Source of the DNA: Marinobacter mangrovi
Lineage (GTDB): Bacteria > Pseudomonadota > Gammaproteobacteria > Pseudomonadales > Oleiphilaceae
Assembly (NCBI RefSeq): GCF_016798325.1
Contig: NZ_JAERVO010000001.1
Coordinates: forward strand, 248,001-312,000
Length of the DNA: 64,000 bases
Direction of reading: 5' to 3'
The position numbers and the translations under genes were made by a program. Shown here in pieces: positions 1 through 8,972 of this stretch. The notes under the pieces are model-generated. The model was not told the DNA's origin and did no database searches. It saw nothing but the letters and a program-made list of their open reading frames with translations. Numbering within the stretch: the stretch's first letter is position 1; the number at the start of each line of letters is the position of its first letter.

Positions 1-2
1 AT

Positions 3-65
3 GAAGTCGAGGCGGTCTATCGCTGGACGTTCGATCCCGACGAATCGGAACAACACACGGGTTGA
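3..65 (+). CDS. C-terminal end of an upstream protein (cut by window edge)
   Basis: An open frame enters from the left edge and ends with TGA at 63-65, giving 20 residues (start EVEAVYRWTF, end ESEQHTG). Nothing in it identifies a family. In related genomes the gene before an Hpt protein and fliK is often a response regulator fused to a SpoIIE phosphatase, so this may be its tail; that is inference from gene order only. Confidence 0.4.
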   Translation, partial: EVEAVYRWTFDPDESEQHTG

Positions 66-224
66 ACCGGGATGACGGAGCAGGCACTGTAGCCGACCTC
101 CGTTGGCGGCGCGTTCCCGAGGAGGCACGTCCGGGGCATCGTTGAGGGATGCCCGCTGATCCAAGCTGGACAAAGTGATCCGCCCGCCAAGCCGCAGGCC
201 CGGCCGGATGACAAGGAGACAATC

Positions 225-572
225 ATGAACGACAAGCCACATCTGGACGATGACGCGCTTGCGGAACTTCAGGAGGTTATGGAAGGCGAATTCGACGTGC
301 TGATCAGGACGTACCTGAGCGACTCGTCGGAACGGTTGAATGCACTGAGATCGGCACTCAGTGACCGTGACGCCGACGCCTTCACCCGATCCGCCCACAG
401 TTTCAAGGGAAGCTGTATCAACATCGGTGCGCCGCGTCTTGGCGCCTTGTGCGCCGACGCAGAACTGGCGGGCAAGGAAGAACGCATCGATGATGCCCGC
501 CATGTTCTGGATGATATGCAGAGCGAATTCGCGATCGTCCGCGAGCTGTTGGAACACACCCTGATGCGGTGA
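225..572 (+). CDS. Hpt domain phosphotransfer protein (HptB-like)
   Basis: A 115-residue single-domain histidine phosphotransfer protein. The motif AHSFKGS places the phospho-accepting histidine at about residue 58, matching the HxxKGxx signature of Hpt domains; the rest is predicted helical, as expected for the four-helix bundle. AAGGAG lies 7-8 nt before the ATG. It sits just ahead of fliK. In Pseudomonas-type bacteria a similar stand-alone Hpt passes phosphate from hybrid kinases to a regulator controlling an anti-sigma antagonist and swarming or biofilm choice. That role is inferred here from size and position. Confidence 0.8.
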   Translation: MNDKPHLDDDALAELQEVMEGEFDVLIRTYLSDSSERLNALRSALSDRDADAFTRSAHSFKGSCINIGAPRLGALCADAELAGKEERIDDARHVLDDMQSEFAIVRELLEHTLMR

Positions 573-663
573 TGCCGGAGACGGTCGATCCGGTCCCCGT
601 GCCGGCGGCCCGACACCCCTGGGTGGGCGTCACTCAGCCGGCTTATACCCACTCCGTGAAATT

Positions 664-679
664 TGGCACTTTAATTGCT
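664..679 (+). promoter_or_regulatory. sigma-54 promoter for fliK
   Basis: TGGCACTTTAATTGCT has GG at 665-666 and GC at 677-678 with exactly 10 nt between them, an almost ideal -24/-12 element. It lies 50 nt before fliK and points at it. Polar flagellar middle genes in this group are normally driven by RpoN with FleQ. Confidence 0.85.
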
Positions 680-728
680 CCAGTCCCTGCAACACTGTTT
701 GATTGATGCCTAGCGGCAAGAGGTTGCC

Positions 729-1994
729 ATGTCCGGACTGGTGCTTAACCCCGCATCGCCCACACCCGATAAAATGTTGGACCGATCCCCGTCAACTGGA
801 GACGCCGAGCGTTCCGGAGAAGCGTTCGAGGAAGTCTCTAACCGCGAGCAGTCGCGCCTGGAACAGAAAGAAGCGCAGCAGGAACGGGCCCAGCGCCGGG
901 CGGAAGACGAGCGCCTGCAGGAAAAACGGGCTGAGCGGGTCGATGCCAAGGAGCGCCAGGAAGAAACCGCCCGCGCGGACAAGGCTGAAGAGCAGAGACG
1001 CTCCGATGACGCCAAGGATGCCAAGGGCAAAGAAGCCGATACCGCCGACGATGACAAGCCGGTCGCGGAAGGCCAGGCCAACAAGACCGAGAAAACGGCG
1101 TCTGAGGATGACAAGGACGGCAAGGATCAGAAAGACGACAAGCGGAAAGACGATGCCGCTGCCCCGATGCTTTTCTCCATGCCGACCAACGTGAAGGTGG
1201 AAACGACCAGGACGGCCGCCGCCGATGGCCCGTCGACCCCTTCGTCCGCTTCACAGAATCCGCTGCAGGGGCTTTCCCTCAAATCGCTGGCCCAGGGGGC
1301 GTCGGGCAACAGCGCTCAGGAGGGGAGCAGTGATGGCCTGGGTGCCGGCAAGTCAGACGCGGTCAGCACGTTGCTGGGTAAGAGCGTTGCCGCGGATGGC
1401 AAGGCCCTGGACTTTTCCGCCCAACTGGGCCGCTTGCAGGGGGACAGCAATGCCCAAACCTCCGTGCCGAATAACGCCACCGGCTTGCAACGGGGGCTGG
1501 ACGGTCGCGAGACCATGGCGCCCCTGAAAAGCTATTCCACCAGCATTGATCTGCCGGTTCAGCACGCCGAGTGGGGCGACAAGATCGCAGGCAAGCTGGC
1601 CTGGCTCACCAGTCAGCGCATGTCCGCTGCGGAAATCCATGTGACCCCGCCGGACATGGGGCCGCTGGAAGTCCGGGTCCAGGTGCACCACGACCAGGCC
1701 CAGGTGACGGTCCATGCCACCCATGCTGCCGTCCGTGACCAGCTGGAACTGAACGGCCACCGTCTGCGTGACATGCTGCAGGAGAACGGACTGAACCTGG
1801 ATCGCTTTGAAGTGTCCGCTGACACGGCGGACCAGGGCGCCCAGCAGCAACTGCAGCAGGAGGATGAGAATGGTGGCAATGGCAGTGGCAGCCTGGCCGG
1901 AGAGGGCGAGGAACTCTCGACCGACGAATCCGGCACGCTTGCCAGCGGTCAGCTTGATCTGAGCTGGCGTGGTGAAGTGGATCTTTACGCCTGA
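729..1994 (+). CDS. fliK: Flagellar hook-length control protein FliK
   Basis: 421 residues. The N-terminal half is highly charged and low in complexity (about residues 25-150, rich in E, R, K, D and Q), typical of the FliK ruler. The C-terminal domain at about 290-375 carries the conserved hook-length signature (AAEIHVTPPDMGPLEVRVQV, then a region on competing heads and DMLQENGLNL), which signals FlhB to switch export specificity. An SD-like AAGAGG precedes the ATG by 5 nt. Transcribed from the sigma-54 promoter at 664-679. The family is poorly conserved outside the C-terminal domain, so the call rests mainly on that domain and position. Confidence 0.92.
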   Translation: MSGLVLNPASPTPDKMLDRSPSTGDAERSGEAFEEVSNREQSRLEQKEAQQERAQRRAEDERLQEKRAERVDAKERQEETARADKAEEQRRSDDAKDAKGKEADTADDDKPVAEGQANKTEKTASEDDKDGKDQKDDKRKDDAAAPMLFSMPTNVKVETTRTAAADGPSTPSSASQNPLQGLSLKSLAQGASGNSAQEGSSDGLGAGKSDAVSTLLGKSVAADGKALDFSAQLGRLQGDSNAQTSVPNNATGLQRGLDGRETMAPLKSYSTSIDLPVQHAEWGDKIAGKLAWLTSQRMSAAEIHVTPPDMGPLEVRVQVHHDQAQVTVHATHAAVRDQLELNGHRLRDMLQENGLNLDRFEVSADTADQGAQQQLQQEDENGGNGSGSLAGEGEELSTDESGTLASGQLDLSWRGEVDLYA

Positions 1995-2149
1995 CCGTCC
2001 GGTCAGGCTGGCTTTCCCCTCCCGTCCATCGCGACGCCGCTTTCGCCAGCCCCTCTTCAGAATGCACCGAACGCGTGTTCGTGGTTTATGTCTCCGCCTC
2101 CAGGCGCTAAACTTCTGTTTTCCAAAAGAACTGACTGGAGCGGCAGGAT

Positions 2150-2165
2150 TGGCCTGTTCCTTGCT
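2150..2165 (+). promoter_or_regulatory. sigma-54 promoter for the fliL operon
   Basis: TGGCCTGTTCCTTGCT keeps GG (2151-2152) and GC (2163-2164) 10 nt apart and has the TTGCT -12 box. It lies 50 nt before fliL, the same geometry as at fliK, and would drive fliLMNOPQR-flhB. Confidence 0.75.
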
Positions 2166-2215
2166 GCTAACCTCTCCAGACAGCGTGATACGACAATAAT
2201 CTGACTGTAGGACTT

Positions 2216-2722
2216 ATGGCGGAAAATACCGAGCAAGCCCCGGCGGGTGGGGGGAAAGGCAAGCTGAAGCTGATCATCGGCCTTGTTCTGATCATTATTC
2301 TGGCGGTGGGGTTGTCGGTGGCCGGTACGCTCTGGTTCCTGAAATCCGATGACGGTGCTGCCGCCGATGAAGCGGCCGCCGACGAGACGGCCGAGCCAGC
2401 ATTCCAGCCCAGCCACTACTACGCCATCACCAAACCGTTTGTGGTCACACTGTCCACGGACGGGCGCCAGCGTTACATGCAGATCTTCCTGGCGCTGCAA
2501 AGCCGCAACCAGGGGGCGCTGGACGTCGCGCAGGCCAACATGCCGCTGATCCGAAGCCGGTTGCTGACCCTGTTTGGCGGGCAGGATTTCCAGGCCATGC
2601 AGACGCCTGAAGGCAAGGAAAAGCTGTTGCAGGAGACACTGGACACGATCAACGGCATCCTGGCGGAGGAAGGCGGCGAGCCGATCGACCATGTCCTTTT
2701 CGAAAATTTTGTGTTGCAGTAG
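2216..2722 (+). CDS. fliL: Flagellar basal body-associated protein FliL
   Basis: 168 residues, bitopic inner-membrane protein: a short cytoplasmic N-terminus, one transmembrane helix at about residues 18-42 (LKLIIGLVLIIILAVGLSVA), an acidic Ala/Glu/Asp linker, then the periplasmic FliL domain. The family surrounds the stator and supports torque at high load. First gene of the fliLMNOPQR-flhB run, 50 nt after a sigma-54 promoter. The periplasmic domain ends in DHVLFENFVLQ, a typical FliL C-terminus. Confidence 0.95.
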   Translation: MAENTEQAPAGGGKGKLKLIIGLVLIIILAVGLSVAGTLWFLKSDDGAAADEAAADETAEPAFQPSHYYAITKPFVVTLSTDGRQRYMQIFLALQSRNQGALDVAQANMPLIRSRLLTLFGGQDFQAMQTPEGKEKLLQETLDTINGILAEEGGEPIDHVLFENFVLQ

Positions 2723-2771
2723 CTATGACAGATTGTGGCCGATTGACTAATCTCGAGGTCGGATAGGGACT

Positions 2772-3770
2772 ATGCAGGACTTACTCTCACAAGACGAGAT
2801 CGACGCGCTCCTGCACGGCGTTGATGACGGCGATGTCGACACCTATGACGACGTCGACGATACAGGCGTCAAGAATTACGACCTGGCCAGCCAGGATCGG
2901 ATCGTGCGCGGCCGGATGCCGACGCTCGAGATGATCAACGAGCGATTTGCCCGTTACACCCGCATCAGTCTGTTCAACATGCTGCGCCGCAACGCCGACG
3001 TTTCCACCGGCGGCGTGCAGATCATGAAATTCGGCGAATACATCCACACGCTGTACGTGCCCACCAGCCTCAACCTGGTCAAGATGCGCCCGCTGCGCGG
3101 CACCGCGTTGTTTATTCTCGACGCCAAGCTGGTCTTCAAGTTAGTGGATAACTTCTTTGGCGGGGAAGGTCGGCACGCCAAGATCGAGGGCCGCGAGTTC
3201 ACGCCCACCGAGACCCGCATCGTGCAGATGATGCTCGATCAGGTCTTCAAGGACATGCGCGAGGCGTGGAATGCCGTCCTGAAGATGGATTTCGAGTACC
3301 TCAGCTCCGAGGTCAATCCGGCGATGGCCAACATCGTCAGCCCCAGTGAAGTGGTGGTGATCAGCACGTTCCATATCGAGCTGGACGGCGGCGGTGGCGA
3401 GCTTCACATGGCCTTGCCGTATTCCATGATCGAACCGATCCGGGATGTGCTGGACGCGGGTGTCCAGAGTGATATCGACGAAGTCGATGAACGCTGGGTC
3501 AATGCCCTTCAGGAAGACATCAAGGCCGTGAACGTTCCGGTCAATGCCACGGTCTGCCGACGCCGGATGTCGTTGCGGGAAATCGCCAAGCTCAAGGCCG
3601 GCGATGTGATTCCGGTGGAGCTGGAAGAAGAGCTGACGGTAACGGCTAACGGCATTCCAATCTATCAGGCCCAAATGGGCACCCGCGACGGGAATCTGGC
3701 GCTGCGGGTCACCCGTCGCATGAATCGGCCCAAAGTGAAGAAGCAACTGAAGGTGAACAGGCATGGCTGA
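2772..3770 (+). CDS. fliM: Flagellar motor switch protein FliM
   Basis: 332 residues. The N-terminal LLSQDEIDALLHGV peptide is the CheY-P binding segment; the middle domain (about 45-230) has the GGVQ and GGEG elements of FliM; the C-terminal SpoA domain (about 245-325) pairs with FliN. Part of the C-ring that sets rotation direction. The 3' end overlaps fliN by 8 nt, suggesting translational coupling. Confidence 0.97.
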   Translation: MQDLLSQDEIDALLHGVDDGDVDTYDDVDDTGVKNYDLASQDRIVRGRMPTLEMINERFARYTRISLFNMLRRNADVSTGGVQIMKFGEYIHTLYVPTSLNLVKMRPLRGTALFILDAKLVFKLVDNFFGGEGRHAKIEGREFTPTETRIVQMMLDQVFKDMREAWNAVLKMDFEYLSSEVNPAMANIVSPSEVVVISTFHIELDGGGGELHMALPYSMIEPIRDVLDAGVQSDIDEVDERWVNALQEDIKAVNVPVNATVCRRRMSLREIAKLKAGDVIPVELEEELTVTANGIPIYQAQMGTRDGNLALRVTRRMNRPKVKKQLKVNRHG

Positions 3771-4284
3771 AGACGACAAAAAGAAAGAGGGGCAGGAGAT
3801 GAGCGAAGACGAAAAGCTCGCTGCCGAGTGGGAAGCCGCCATGTCCGAATCCGGCGATGATGCGGCTGACGGCGAAACCGCTGCCGAAGACGGCGGTGAA
3901 CGCGATGACGAATGGGCGGCCGCCATGGCGGAGGCCGGTGCCAGTGAAGAGGATGTGAAAGCCGCACCGATGGAAGAGTTCGGCCAGGAAAGTGCGATCT
4001 CGGAAACCGGCACGGGTCCGGCTCCGGATCTGGATGTCATCCTGGATATTCCGGTGACCATCTCCATGGAGGTGGGGAACACCCAGATCCCCATTCGTAA
4101 CCTGCTGCAGCTCAACCAGGGGTCGGTGATCGAGCTGGACCGGTTGGCGGGCGAACCGCTGGACGTGTTGGTCAACGGCACCCTGATCGCCCATGGTGAG
4201 GTGGTCATGGTGAACGAGAAATTCGGTATTCGCCTGACGGACGTCATCAGTCCGGGCGAGCGCATCAAGCGACTGTCAAAATAA
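3763..4284 (+). CDS. fliN: Flagellar motor switch protein FliN
   Basis: 173 residues, longer than the roughly 135 of enteric FliN because of an acidic N-terminal extension (about residues 1-85, rich in E, D and A) containing two similar stretches with DEKLAAEWEAAM and DDEWAAAMAEA. The C-terminal SpoA domain (about 90-170, VTISMEVGNTQIPIRNLLQL ... FGIRLTDVISPGERI) is standard. Forms the lower C-ring with FliM and can dock FliH. Overlaps fliM. Confidence 0.96.
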   Translation: MAEDDKKKEGQEMSEDEKLAAEWEAAMSESGDDAADGETAAEDGGERDDEWAAAMAEAGASEEDVKAAPMEEFGQESAISETGTGPAPDLDVILDIPVTISMEVGNTQIPIRNLLQLNQGSVIELDRLAGEPLDVLVNGTLIAHGEVVMVNEKFGIRLTDVISPGERIKRLSK

Positions 4285-4345
4285 GAAAGCCTGACCCCCG
4301 GCCCGGCCGATGGCCCGGGCCTGACGGGTGGGTGGAGGTGTTCCC

Positions 4346-4807
4346 TTGTATCGCATCCTGTTCTGCGGATGGCTTCTGCTGCTCAGCGCCCCGTTGCTGG
4401 CCGAAGAAAAAAATGGCGCTGGTGCGGTCACTCGCGGCGCTGATAACCTCACATCACTGATGAGCCTGGGGCTTGGCCTGATTGTCGTCATTGCCCTGAT
4501 TTTTGGCTGTGCCTGGCTGGTCAAGCGGATGAACGGCCTGTCCGGCATGAACAACCAGGCGATCAAAGTGGTCAGCGTCATGCCGGTGGGCGCCCGCGAG
4601 CGCATTGCCCTGATTGAGGTGGGCGGCACCCAGATCCTGGTGGGCATTACCGCCACCGCGATCCGGACGCTGCATGTCTTTGACGAGCCAGTGGTCAGTG
4701 GCAGCGTGGGCGGCGACAGTGAGTTTGCCAAGCGACTGCAGACCATGCTCGGGCGCAGCTGGGGTGATCGCTCGGCCTCCCGCAATGACCAGGGAGGTGA
4801 TGCGTGA
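4346..4807 (+). CDS. fliO: Flagellar biosynthesis protein FliO
   Basis: I choose the TTG at 4346 because a GGAGGT lies 6 nt before it; a GTG at 4328 in the same frame would put that SD inside the gene. The product (153 residues) begins with a signal-like hydrophobic segment, followed by one transmembrane helix (about 37-60, ending CAWLVKRM) and the FliO cytoplasmic domain ([23 protein letters not shown]). FliO helps assemble the FliP-FliR export gate. Its end overlaps the fliP start by 4 nt. Confidence 0.92.
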   Translation: MYRILFCGWLLLLSAPLLAEEKNGAGAVTRGADNLTSLMSLGLGLIVVIALIFGCAWLVKRMNGLSGMNNQAIKVVSVMPVGARERIALIEVGGTQILVGITATAIRTLHVFDEPVVSGSVGGDSEFAKRLQTMLGRSWGDRSASRNDQGGDA

Positions 4808-5568
4808 CCCTGTTGGCCCGAAGCCTCAAACTGTGCCTGACGTGCCTGCCCCTGTTCCTGTTCGCTCTCCCGGCCCAGGCGGCCGATATTCCCGGCATTC
4901 CGGCGATCACCGTAACCCCGGGTCCGGACGGCAATACCCAGGAGTATTCGGTCACCCTTCAGGTCCTGGCGCTGATGACGGCGCTCACGTTCCTGCCGGC
5001 AATGCTGATGATGATGACGTCGTTCACCCGCATCATCATCGTTTTCTCCATCCTGCGTCAGGCGCTGGGGTTGCAGTCCACGCCGTCCAACCAGATCCTG
5101 CTGGGTCTGGCCCTGTTCCTGACCATCTTTATCATGCGGCCGGTGTTCGAGCAGGTGAACGAGACGGCGCTGCAGCCTTATCTTGCCGAACAGATGGCGC
5201 CCCTGGAAGCCGTCGAGGCGGCTTCTCAACCGTTCCGCAAATTCATGCTGGCCCAGACCCGGGAGGACGACCTGGGGCTGTTCATGCGGATTTCCGGCGA
5301 AAAGGCGGCCAGCCCCGACGATGTGTCGTTCTGGGTGTTGATGCCGGCCTTCGTGACCAGCGAACTGAAGACCGCCTTCCAGATCGGATTCATCCTGTTC
5401 ATACCCTTCCTGGTCATCGATATGGTGGTGGCCAGCGTGCTGATGGCGATGGGGATGATGATGCTGTCACCGATCATCATCTCGCTGCCTTTCAAGATCA
5501 TGCTCTTTGTGCTCGTTGACGGCTGGTCCCTGATCATGGGAACGCTGGCAGCCAGCTACGGACTGTAG
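4804..5568 (+). CDS. fliP: Flagellar export gate protein FliP
   Basis: 254 residues from a GTG start overlapping fliO by 4 nt. It has a cleavable N-terminal signal (to about residue 27, LPAQA-A), then the FliP core with its characteristic segments: [25 protein letters not shown]-like [17 protein letters not shown], and the C-terminal paired helices ending in FVLVDGW. Five FliP subunits form the core of the type III export gate in the inner membrane. Confidence 0.97.
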   Translation: MTLLARSLKLCLTCLPLFLFALPAQAADIPGIPAITVTPGPDGNTQEYSVTLQVLALMTALTFLPAMLMMMTSFTRIIIVFSILRQALGLQSTPSNQILLGLALFLTIFIMRPVFEQVNETALQPYLAEQMAPLEAVEAASQPFRKFMLAQTREDDLGLFMRISGEKAASPDDVSFWVLMPAFVTSELKTAFQIGFILFIPFLVIDMVVASVLMAMGMMMLSPIIISLPFKIMLFVLVDGWSLIMGTLAASYGL

Positions 5569-5580
5569 GGGAGGTCAGTC

Positions 5581-5850
5581 ATGACCCCGGAAACCGTTAT
5601 CGACATCATGCGCCAGGCGCTCTGGCTGATTGTCCTGCTGTCGGCCATCATCATCGGGCCGGGGCTGGTTGTCGGTCTGATCGTCAGCACGTTCCAGGCG
5701 GCGACGCAGATCAACGAGCAGACCCTGAGCTTCCTGCCGCGCCTGCTGGTCACCTTGCTCTCGATCATCGTGTTCGGTCCCTGGATGCTGCATCAGCTCA
5801 TGGATCACGCTGAACGACTGATCACCAATATTCCCTACCTGATCGGTTGA
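5581..5850 (+). CDS. fliQ: Flagellar export gate protein FliQ
   Basis: 89 residues with two transmembrane helices (about 15-40 and 55-75), the standard FliQ size. Begins MTPETVIDIMRQALW and carries the conserved TFQAATQINEQTLSFLPRLL loop. GGGGAGG lies just before the ATG. Sits between fliP and fliR in the usual order. Confidence 0.97.
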   Translation: MTPETVIDIMRQALWLIVLLSAIIIGPGLVVGLIVSTFQAATQINEQTLSFLPRLLVTLLSIIVFGPWMLHQLMDHAERLITNIPYLIG

Positions 5851-5852
5851 CG

Positions 5853-6635
5853 ATGGCACTGGAGATCGCCGCCGACGGCGTGGGACAGTGGGTCGGGCAA
5901 CACGTCTGGCCGCTGTTTCGCATTGCCAGCTTCATGATGACGATCCCGTTTGTCGGCGCCGGCCTGGTGCCGGCCCGGATTCGTCTGGGGCTGGCGCTGC
6001 TGATGACGATCCTGGTGGTCCCGATGATCGGCGATGTGCCAAAAGTGGATGCGCTGAACGCCAATGCGGTGGTCATTACCATTCAGCAGGTGTTGATTGG
6101 CGCCGGCCTGGGCTTTGTGCTCACCGCGCTGTTTCAGCTGTTTGTGATTGCCGGCCAGATGATTGCGATGCAGATGGGCCTGGGCTTCGCTTCAATGGTG
6201 GATCCGGCTAACGGCGTGACGGTCCCCGTGCTGTCGCAGATCTACACCATTACCGTCACGCTGCTGTTTCTGGCTATGAACGGCCATCTCGTGGCGTTTG
6301 AGGTCTTCCTGGAAAGTTTCCGGACCATTCCCATCGGACTCAGCGGACTGGGGCCCGACGCCTATTGGGATCTGGCGCACCGGATCACCTGGATGTTTGT
6401 TTCCGCCATGCTGCTGGCACTGCCGGCGGTGACGGCGGTGCTGATCGTCAACATCTCGTTCGGGGTGATGACCCGGGCTGCGCCCCAGATGAATATCTTC
6501 TCCCTCGGCTTCCCGATTGGCCTGATTTTTGGATTGTTTGCCATCTGGGTGCTGCACGCCAATTTTCTGCCACACTTTGACGAGTACACCCGGCAAACCT
6601 TTGATTTCATGCGCTCCATAGAGCAGGTCCCCTGA
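5853..6635 (+). CDS. fliR: Flagellar export gate protein FliR
   Basis: 260 residues and about six membrane helices. Conserved FliR features are visible: PLFRIASFMMTIPFVGAGLVPARIRLGLAL at the N-terminus and GQMIAMQMGLGFASMVDP in the middle. The ATG at 5853 is chosen over an in-frame TTG at 5847 that overlaps the fliQ stop. One FliR subunit completes the export gate. Confidence 0.97.
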   Translation: MALEIAADGVGQWVGQHVWPLFRIASFMMTIPFVGAGLVPARIRLGLALLMTILVVPMIGDVPKVDALNANAVVITIQQVLIGAGLGFVLTALFQLFVIAGQMIAMQMGLGFASMVDPANGVTVPVLSQIYTITVTLLFLAMNGHLVAFEVFLESFRTIPIGLSGLGPDAYWDLAHRITWMFVSAMLLALPAVTAVLIVNISFGVMTRAAPQMNIFSLGFPIGLIFGLFAIWVLHANFLPHFDEYTRQTFDFMRSIEQVP

Positions 6636-6653
6636 TCCGGCGGGTTGACGACA

Positions 6654-7790
6654 ATGGCTGAAGAAGACGACAACAGTCAGGAAAAAACCGAAGAGGCCAC
6701 CCCTCGAAGGCTTGAAAAGGCCCGCGAAGAGGGGCAGACCGCCCGCTCCCGTGAGCTGGCGACCATGGCCGTCCTGTTGGCGGGCGCCAGTGGCCTGCTG
6801 ATGTTCGGTTCCACATTGGGGGCATCCCTCGAGCGCATCATGCGCTACAGCTTTTCCTTCGAGCGTATGGTGGCGTTTGACACGAACTATATGACCACCA
6901 TGCTGGGAGCCGCCGCCCAGGATGCCGCCGTCGCGTTGTCGCCCATTCTGCTGTTGCTGCTGGTGGCGTCCATCTTCGGGCCGATAGGTATCGGCGGTAT
7001 TCTGTTCAGTGGCAAGGCCATTGCCCCCAAGCTCAGTCGTATGGATCCCCTCAAGGGGCTCAAGCGGATGTTCTCGCTACGGGCGCTGATCGAGTTGGTC
7101 AAGGCGGTGGCGAAAGTGGCGCTGGTGATGGTCATCGCGTTGGTGATCCTCGACCAGCGCACCGACGACTTATTGGCAATCGCCGAGGAAGCACCGATTC
7201 CGGCCATGGAGCATGTGTTGTGGACGTTGGGCTGGAGCTTTTTCCTGCTGTCCTGCGCCACCATCATCATTGCGGCCATCGATGTGCCGTTCCAGATCTA
7301 CGACCACCAGAAAAAGCTGCGCATGACCAAGCAGGAGGTCAAGGACGAGTTCAAGGACACCGAGGGCAAGCCGGAGGTCAAGAGCAAGGTCCGTCAGCTC
7401 CAGCGGGAGATGGCCCAGCGTCGGATGATGCAGGATGTGCCGACGGCCGACGTGGTCATTACCAACCCGACCCATTATGCGGTAGCGCTCAAGTACGACC
7501 AGAAGAAAATGGCGGCGCCGGTCGTCGTGGCCAAGGGCGCCGATCAGGTGGCCTTCAAGATCATGGAAATCGCCCGGGAGCACAAGGTGGATGTCTTGCG
7601 CACGCCGCCGCTGACCCGGGCGGTCTATCACAACACCGACGTGGGCGGCGAGATTCCCCAGGGGCTGTATGTGGCGATTGCCCAGGTATTGGCCTACCTG
7701 TACCAGTTGCGGCGTTATCGTCGTGGGCAAGGACAGCGACCGGGTATGCCGGACTTCCCGATTCCCGGTGATTTGCGGCGGGATAGCTGA
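6654..7790 (+). CDS. flhB: Flagellar export switch protein FlhB
   Basis: 378 residues from the ATG at 6654 (a TTG at 6645 is also in frame). The N-terminus EKTEEATPRRLEKAREEGQ is diagnostic; four membrane helices follow (to about residue 215). The cytoplasmic domain holds the self-cleavage site NPTH at residues 271-274. Cleavage there changes substrate class from hook to filament when FliK signals hook completion. Last gene of the fliL operon. A C-terminal paralogue is encoded at 25803-26141. Confidence 0.97.
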   Translation: MAEEDDNSQEKTEEATPRRLEKAREEGQTARSRELATMAVLLAGASGLLMFGSTLGASLERIMRYSFSFERMVAFDTNYMTTMLGAAAQDAAVALSPILLLLLVASIFGPIGIGGILFSGKAIAPKLSRMDPLKGLKRMFSLRALIELVKAVAKVALVMVIALVILDQRTDDLLAIAEEAPIPAMEHVLWTLGWSFFLLSCATIIIAAIDVPFQIYDHQKKLRMTKQEVKDEFKDTEGKPEVKSKVRQLQREMAQRRMMQDVPTADVVITNPTHYAVALKYDQKKMAAPVVVAKGADQVAFKIMEIAREHKVDVLRTPPLTRAVYHNTDVGGEIPQGLYVAIAQVLAYLYQLRRYRRGQGQRPGMPDFPIPGDLRRDS

Positions 7791-7820
7791 GTTGGGGGAC
7801 TTCAGCAGATCTTGGGGGCT

Positions 7821-7930
7821 GAAACCAATGGATGCCATCGCTTCCGCCGCCCTAGAGGGCCATCCCTGGCCCGCTATTGCGGCTAAGGACATCCGTGTCC
7901 TTTTCTCCAGCGATGGCATCCATTGGTTTC
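7821..7930. repeat. Three-arm structured repeat, copy 1
   Basis: A perfect 22-bp inverted repeat (7821-7842 with 7909-7930) encloses two smaller stems. Arm A: 7846-7855 with 7874-7883, capped by GGGCCA/TGGCCC (7857-7862 with 7867-7872). Arm B: AAGGACA/TGTCCTT (7885-7891 with 7896-7902). A second copy lies at 49656-49762 with compensatory changes in both arms. The whole 7791-8106 gap, between convergent flhB and the methyltransferase gene, holds no gene I can support. Confidence 0.85.
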
Positions 7931-7991
7931 GATTACGTCTTCGGGCAAGCCCTCTCGAGCCTCTTGAGTACCCCGCGTAATCATGGTGGCG

Positions 7992-8070
7992 TAGGTTGGG
8001 CTGACGAAGGAAGCCCAACATTCCATGTTTAGGCGTGACATTGTTGGGTTTCCTTTGTCAGCCCAACATA
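7992..8070. repeat. Paired TTGGGCT hairpins (REP-like), copy 1
   Basis: A 29-nt unit at 7992-8020 is repeated in inverted orientation at 8042-8070 with three mismatches. Each unit is itself a hairpin (GTTGGGCT ... AGCCCAAC). Similar TAGGTTGGG-type palindromes are common intergenic repeats in bacteria. The same pair follows the structured repeat at 49793-49936. Confidence 0.8.
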
Positions 8071-8106
8071 CTTGAGGAGGCGCCGCCAGGCGACCGTGTC
8101 CCGGAG

Positions 8107-8958
8107 CTAACTCCGAGCATCCAGTATCCGTACCAGCGGCGTTCCCCGGCTCTCGGGAATCGGCAACCGCCCGTAGAAGTCTTCCGGATCAATCGCCCGA
8201 ACATCATCAAACCCCAGTCCCGCCAAATGCCGGGCCCCGGACTCGCCATCCCGAAAATGAAAACTCACCTGGGCCCGGGTCATCTGGCCCAGCGCGCCGC
8301 GCAGCATGTCCAAACCACGGCCTAGAATTTTCCCTTCGGGCTTGAGATAGGTTTCCGTCAGGTAGGCCGAGCCCGGTCTTGCCGCCAGACAGCGCGCGAG
8401 CCGGCGCCAGAACTGGCTGATGTCGTCAAGGGAAAAGTAGCTGGTCAGGCCTTCGGTCACGACCAGCAGCGGGCGAGCGGCGTCGAACTGATCCTCAATC
8501 ACCCGTTCCAGCGCCAGCGGGCCGCCATCGGCAAAAATATCGATGGGCCGAACCTGATGATGGTCCCCCAGATAACCGTGGGTGGCGAGATACGCTGCCT
8601 TGCGAGTAGCCATGGCCGGCAGGTCGGTTTCCAGCATCTGCAGGTGAGGGAAGCGCTGGCGCAGGCGGATGCCGCGGGGCGACAGGCCGCACGCGATTTC
8701 CAGTATCTGGCTGATGCCGCGCTGTTCGACGGCTTCGTGAATCAGCTGGTCGATGATCAGGTGGCGTTGCAGAAGAAAAGTGCGGATATTGCCGCCGGTA
8801 ACCAGGCGACTGAGCCCCTCAAAAGGCGTCATCAGGTTGTACAGGACGTGACCGGCGGGGGGTGTGAGGCCGTCTTCCGACAGGCCATTGTGCTGCCAGA
8901 CGGCGCCGGTGTAGAGGGCGGTAAAGCTGATGCCGGTGCTGTCGATCGGGCGGGTCAT
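8107..8958 (-). CDS. SAM-dependent methyltransferase, leucine carboxyl methyltransferase (LCM) type
   Basis: 283 residues. The fold is class I SAM methyltransferase: ILEIACGLSPRGIRL (about 86-100) is the glycine motif I region in the COG3315/LCM variant, followed by METDLPAM as the acidic motif II loop; VVTEGLTSYFS is the typical LCM motif. Bacterial members are annotated as O-methyltransferases but their substrates are largely unknown. The gene interrupts the flagellar cluster on the opposite strand together with uraA-upp; I see no functional link to flagella. Confidence 0.8.
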   Translation of the reverse strand: MTRPIDSTGISFTALYTGAVWQHNGLSEDGLTPPAGHVLYNLMTPFEGLSRLVTGGNIRTFLLQRHLIIDQLIHEAVEQRGISQILEIACGLSPRGIRLRQRFPHLQMLETDLPAMATRKAAYLATHGYLGDHHQVRPIDIFADGGPLALERVIEDQFDAARPLLVVTEGLTSYFSLDDISQFWRRLARCLAARPGSAYLTETYLKPEGKILGRGLDMLRGALGQMTRAQVSFHFRDGESGARHLAGLGFDDVRAIDPEDFYGRLPIPESRGTPLVRILDARS

Positions 8959-8972
8959 GGGCGATCCTTGTT

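Noticed and set aside
7791-8106. CRISPR-like array
   Set aside because: Repeats are inverted, few and differently sized; there are no regularly spaced direct repeats or cas genes anywhere in the window.
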